Below, in pieces: positions 53,159-56,318 of a stretch of DNA of 56,318 nt. The translations under genes were made by a program, and so were the position numbers. Within the stretch, counting starts at the first letter, position 1; every line of letters begins with the position of its first letter. Under the pieces are notes generated by a model. That model had not been told where the DNA came from and did not search any database. It saw only the letters and a program-made list of their open reading frames with translations. Source of the stretch: Chitinophaga pinensis (GTDB taxonomy: Bacteria; Bacteroidota; Bacteroidia; NS11-12g; UBA9320); NCBI GenBank assembly GCA_945897885.1, contig CAMDGU010000014.1:1-56318 (forward strand), given 5' to 3'.

Positions 53159-53719
53159 ATCCTTTATGTAATTTTCCACCGTTTCTGAGAAATAATCATA
53201 TTCTAATTGATGAATTTTTGCAGCCAAGGTATCAGCTGTATCTGATTCCAAAATTTCAACCCGTTCTTGAAGTAATATTTCCCCCTTATCATATTCCTCA
53301 TTTACAAGATGGATAGTGATTCCAGATTCATTTTGTTTGTCAGCAATTACTTTTTTATGCACATTCATACCATACATACCTTTTCCTCCGTAATTGGGCA
53401 GTAAGGCAGGGTGAATATTAATAATTCTGTTATTGAATTGCTTGATTATGTCTTTTGGTACTAACCACAAAAAACCGGCAAGAACAATAAAGTCGATTTG
53501 ATTATTAATTAGTGTTTGGCCTATATCACCTGATAACCAGTTTTCTTTTCCAAAAACGATACATCTAATATCAAGTGATTTTGATTTTTCAATAATACCT
53601 GCCTTAGGATTATTGCAATAAATGCCATCAATACTAATTGTTGGGTGGTTATGAAAATAGTTGTAAAGATTGATGGCATTAGAACCATTGCCAGAAGCGA
53701 AAATGGCAACCTTTATCAC
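53138..53719 (-). CDS. purN: Phosphoribosylglycinamide formyltransferase
   Basis: The 193-residue protein is GAR transformylase of purine synthesis, using 10-formyl-THF. It has the phosphate loop ASGNGSNA, the catalytic Asn-His in INIHPALLPNYGGKGMYG and the Asp in EEYDKGEIL. The start is GTG 53719, which overlaps the upstream stop as GTGA, so it is translationally coupled to the transglycosylase gene. The last codons form part of a two-way terminator hairpin shared with the convergent gene. Confidence 0.92.
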   Translation of the reverse strand: MIKVAIFASGNGSNAINLYNYFHNHPTISIDGIYCNNPKAGIIEKSKSLDIRCIVFGKENWLSGDIGQTLINNQIDFIVLAGFLWLVPKDIIKQFNNRIINIHPALLPNYGGKGMYGMNVHKKVIADKQNESGITIHLVNEEYDKGEILLQERVEILESDTADTLAAKIHQLEYDYFSETVENYIKDYTKKGR

Positions 53720-54972
53720 GAACTTTTTATAATAAGTTTTTGACCTGGATAAATTTTACTTGATTTTAATCCATTCCAAGATTTTAACTGCCAAACTTTG
53801 CAATCAAATTTTTTGGCAATGGATGGAAGCGATTCACCTTTTTTTACCTTATGAATGTTGGTTTTTGAAGATTTGAAGTTTGAAGCAATTGGCTCAGCAG
53901 TAACTGGTGCTTTCCATGTTTTAACTTTTAAAGATTCCTGATGGATGGTGTCTTCCAATTCCCAAAACATAATTGCTTTCTCGTAAGGTAAATTTAAATT
54001 AAAAGCCTTTGTTGTGCTTGGTAATACAGTTTTTCTTAATTCAGGGTTAAATGACCTTAATTCCTCTGCAGTTATGTCTAAGGTTGTACATATTGCATCA
54101 TAGGAATATTCTGGTTTGCAGATTACTCCTACCAATCTTGATTTATTGGAATTTACCGTTGACGGAGTTATACAATAACTATCATGAAAATTCATTAGGT
54201 AAGTCATCGCCATTAGTGCCGGTACATAATTTTGAGTTTCTTTTGGTAAATAGGGATAAATCTCCCAAAAGGTTTTTTTTCCTCCCGATTTTCTAATTGC
54301 TTTATTTACATTTCCAGGTCCACAATTATAGGAAGCAATTACTAATAACCAATCTCCATAGGTTCTATACATCCCTTTGAGATATTTACAGGCTGCTTCT
54401 GTTGATTTTTCAACATTTCTGCGTTCGTCAACATAATTATTGACCTCCAAATCAAACATCTTTCCGGTGGCATGCATAAACTGCCACAATCCGGCAGCAC
54501 CGCATTTAGAAGTTGCACTGGGATTAAGAGCGGATTCGATAACCGAAAGATATTTCATTTCCAGAGGCATATCGTATTTGTCAAATATTTCTTCATAGAT
54601 AGGGAAGTAATAATTTGAAACTACAATCATTTCTTTCAATTTATTTTGCCAGGTAGTGCCAAAATAATTAATCAATTTATGCACCTCTGCATTGTATTGC
54701 ATTGGTATTTCAGATTCAAGTAATCGGGCGTTATTTACAAATTCCGATTCACTTATAGGCATTTTATTGTTTTCAAATTCGATTTTCAGGTCATCACCTG
54801 CCTTAACGCAATGGGTTGGATGAACCTTGTCATATAGTCCTTTACTAAGATTTTCTATTCTGTTGATACGTTCAAAATCAACAGCTAAATCACTGGAATC
54901 CTTAATAGCAAACGCACTAAAAAAGCAGCCTATAGCAAGCGGAAAAAATAATAATGCTTTTTTATTAATCAT
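53716..54972 (-). CDS. MltD-like lytic transglycosylase with LysM
   Basis: The 418-residue protein has a signal peptide (LLFFPLAIGCFFSAFA), a lytic transglycosylase domain (about 95-260) with YLSVIESALNPSA, containing the catalytic Glu, and CGAAGLWQFMHATG, and a C-terminal LysM repeat (HKVKKGESLPSIAKKFDC, about 370-415). It cuts peptidoglycan glycan strands. It precedes purN with a 4-base overlap, an odd pairing. The start is ATG 54972; no ideal promoter box is seen, only a one-mismatch match near 55040 on the reverse strand. Confidence 0.9.
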   Translation of the reverse strand: MINKKALLFFPLAIGCFFSAFAIKDSSDLAVDFERINRIENLSKGLYDKVHPTHCVKAGDDLKIEFENNKMPISESEFVNNARLLESEIPMQYNAEVHKLINYFGTTWQNKLKEMIVVSNYYFPIYEEIFDKYDMPLEMKYLSVIESALNPSATSKCGAAGLWQFMHATGKMFDLEVNNYVDERRNVEKSTEAACKYLKGMYRTYGDWLLVIASYNCGPGNVNKAIRKSGGKKTFWEIYPYLPKETQNYVPALMAMTYLMNFHDSYCITPSTVNSNKSRLVGVICKPEYSYDAICTTLDITAEELRSFNPELRKTVLPSTTKAFNLNLPYEKAIMFWELEDTIHQESLKVKTWKAPVTAEPIASNFKSSKTNIHKVKKGESLPSIAKKFDCKVWQLKSWNGLKSSKIYPGQKLIIKSS

Positions 54973-55104
54973 ATTTAACTTACAAATAACGGTAAAATTG
55001 TTGGAAAACCCACTGTTTTAAGGCTAAGTAATGAACAGAGCCTGCAAAGGTGTATAGTTTTTAAAACTACAAAAAACACTTATTATTGTATAACGCTTAA
55101 AAGA

Positions 55105-56318
55105 ATGTCTCAAACATCTTATAATCCTTTTAGTGAACTTGCCAAAGAGGCAGAGCTTCAAACACAAGAAAAACTTCAATCTTTAAAGAAGAAAAACCAT
55201 GGGTTACAAATTGGTATTCCCAAGGAAACGACTTACCAGGAGAACAGAGTTCCTTTGTCGCCGCTCTCAGTGCAACTTCTTATTCATAATGGCAGTGAGG
55301 TTACAGTAGAATCAAATGCCGGGGTAGGTGCCAATTTTACTGATATTGAATATTCAGAAGCGGGGGCAAAAATTGTTTATACTCCGGAGGAAGTTTATCA
55401 ATCTGAAATTATTTTAAAGGTTGCGCCACTAACCGATAAGGAAATGAATCTTTTAAAACCAAATCAAATTTTAGTGTCGGCATTGCAACTTACCAATATA
55501 AGTGAGCAATATTTAAAGCAATTAATGGATAAGAAAATCATAGCGATAGGTTATGAGTTTTTAAGAGATAATTCCGGTGCATTACCAATAATAAGGGCAA
55601 TGAGTGAAATAGCTGGGCGAGCATCTATTTTAATTGCGGCCGAATATTTATCAAACAGCAATTACGGGAAGGGTGAATTATTAGGCGGAATTCCTGGTTT
55701 ACAACCGACGGATGTTGTGGTTATAGGGGCCGGTGCTGTAGGTGAGTATGCAACACGAGCTGCTTTAGGTTTAGGGGCACATGTAAAAGTCTTTGATCAT
55801 TCGCTTTATAAATTAAGACGATTGGAAGCTAATATTGGGCAACGGATTTACAGTAGTACAATAATCCCACAGATATTAGCAAAGGCGCTTAGCAATTGTG
55901 ATTTGGCTATTGGTGCTATGCGAAGTCCTGAAGGACGAAGCCCAAGTATTGTAACTGAAGAAATGGTATCTCATATGCGCCCCAAGTCATTAATAATAGA
56001 TGTAAGTATTGACCAGGGGGGGTGTTTTGAAACAAGTGAAGTGACAAATCACAAGCATCCAACATTTGAAAAACATGGTGTCATTCATTATTGTGTCCCA
56101 AATATTCCAAGCCGATTTGCCCGCACGGCCAGTTATGCTTTAAGTAATGTTTTTACGCACATGCTTATTGAATGGGGCGAAGAAGGAAGTTTTAAAGAAT
56201 TGCTTTGGGCACAAAAAGGAATCCGTCGTGGGGTTTATATTTATAAGGGGCATCTGACCAATTTTGGTTTGGGTAAACGCCTAAATTTGAAATCTAAAGA
56301 TATTGATTTTTTGTTGGC
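55105..56318 (+). CDS. ald: Alanine dehydrogenase (3' truncated)
   Basis: The gene runs off the right edge; 404 codons are visible. Translation gives a 35-residue lead rich in Gln/Glu/Lys, then IGIPKETTYQENRVPLSP and the NAD-binding VVVIGAGAVGEYATRAAL (about 210-227). The rest (VIDVSIDQGGCFET, YCVPNIPSRFARTASYALSN) is typical of alanine dehydrogenase rather than transhydrogenase. It oxidises alanine to pyruvate with NAD, or works in the reverse. The start ATG 55105 is the first in frame; the longer lead is common in Bacteroidota. It is divergent from the transglycosylase gene. Confidence 0.9.
   Translation, partial: MSQTSYNPFSELAKEAELQTQEKLQSLKKKNHGLQIGIPKETTYQENRVPLSPLSVQLLIHNGSEVTVESNAGVGANFTDIEYSEAGAKIVYTPEEVYQSEIILKVAPLTDKEMNLLKPNQILVSALQLTNISEQYLKQLMDKKIIAIGYEFLRDNSGALPIIRAMSEIAGRASILIAAEYLSNSNYGKGELLGGIPGLQPTDVVVIGAGAVGEYATRAALGLGAHVKVFDHSLYKLRRLEANIGQRIYSSTIIPQILAKALSNCDLAIGAMRSPEGRSPSIVTEEMVSHMRPKSLIIDVSIDQGGCFETSEVTNHKHPTFEKHGVIHYCVPNIPSRFARTASYALSNVFTHMLIEWGEEGSFKELLWAQKGIRRGVYIYKGHLTNFGLGKRLNLKSKDIDFLL

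Noticed and set aside
1-56318. CRISPR array, insertion sequences, prophage or antiphage system
   Set aside because: No regularly spaced direct repeats, transposase, integrase or defence-gene cluster was found; HerA-like ATPase lacks the partner that would make it a defence module.

Overview
The window reads as chromosomal DNA of a low-GC, Gram-negative member of the Bacteroidota, probably an environmental Chitinophagales/Sphingobacteriia-like lineage. Signs of this are type IX secretion (T9SS) C-terminal sorting domains on PKD-repeat proteins, a PorV/PorQ-type protein, a TonB-dependent receptor with an N-terminal carboxypeptidase-regulatory domain, paired OmpH/Skp chaperones, menaquinone genes, a Bacteroidota-type tRNA-Gln, and repeated promoter -7 boxes of the form TAnnTTTG. 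The genus cannot be named from sequence alone. There is no prophage, insertion sequence, CRISPR array or rRNA operon. The window cuts a gene at each end: a PKD protein lacking its start at the left and alanine dehydrogenase lacking its end at the right.

Layout. 1-3.9 kb: 3' part of a giant PKD-repeat, T9SS-sorted surface protein with a strong terminator. 4.0-4.5 kb: decayed remains of a small exported-protein gene. 4.5-10.2 kb: a HerA-like ATPase, a CNNM/CorC-type membrane protein, tRNA hydroxylase TrhO, a LuxE-like acyl-protein synthetase and a small lipoprotein that overlaps it head to head. 10.3-13.6 kb: two tandem OmpH/Skp chaperones, glutamate racemase (with no ordinary start codon) and a SerA-like dehydrogenase. 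13.7-22.6 kb: a three-gene outer-membrane operon of TonB-dependent receptor, 1.3-kb-residue exported protein and PorV/PorQ-like barrel. 22.7-31.7 kb: greA, a HIT protein, a menF-menI pair, a histidine phosphatase, an arginase-fold protein that has lost most metal ligands, an epimerase, tyrS and recQ.

31.8-36.8 kb: a surface-polysaccharide cluster of kdsD (Kdo precursor), manC (GDP-mannose), an SGNH-family exported protein and an MBOAT O-acyltransferase; the last two look like an O-acetylation pair. 36.8-41.3 kb: rnr, a polyprenyl diphosphate synthase and rarA in one direction. 41.4-45.4 kb: pepP, a small membrane protein and a lipoprotein M13 peptidase. 45.5-49.4 kb: a second PKD/T9SS protein, then tRNA-Gln, prs and rplY. 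49.8-56.3 kb: aconitase, a coiled-coil membrane protein, purN, a MltD-like lytic transglycosylase and alanine dehydrogenase.

Most of the window is housekeeping. The parts most worth a second look are the receptor/exported-protein/PorV operon, the arginase-fold protein without its manganese ligands, the glutamate racemase with no AUG, the reconstructable pseudogene, a pair of related 28-bp palindromes, an 8-bp tandem repeat beside tyrS, a hairpin in the greA leader, and a two-way terminator that lies inside the last codons of purN.
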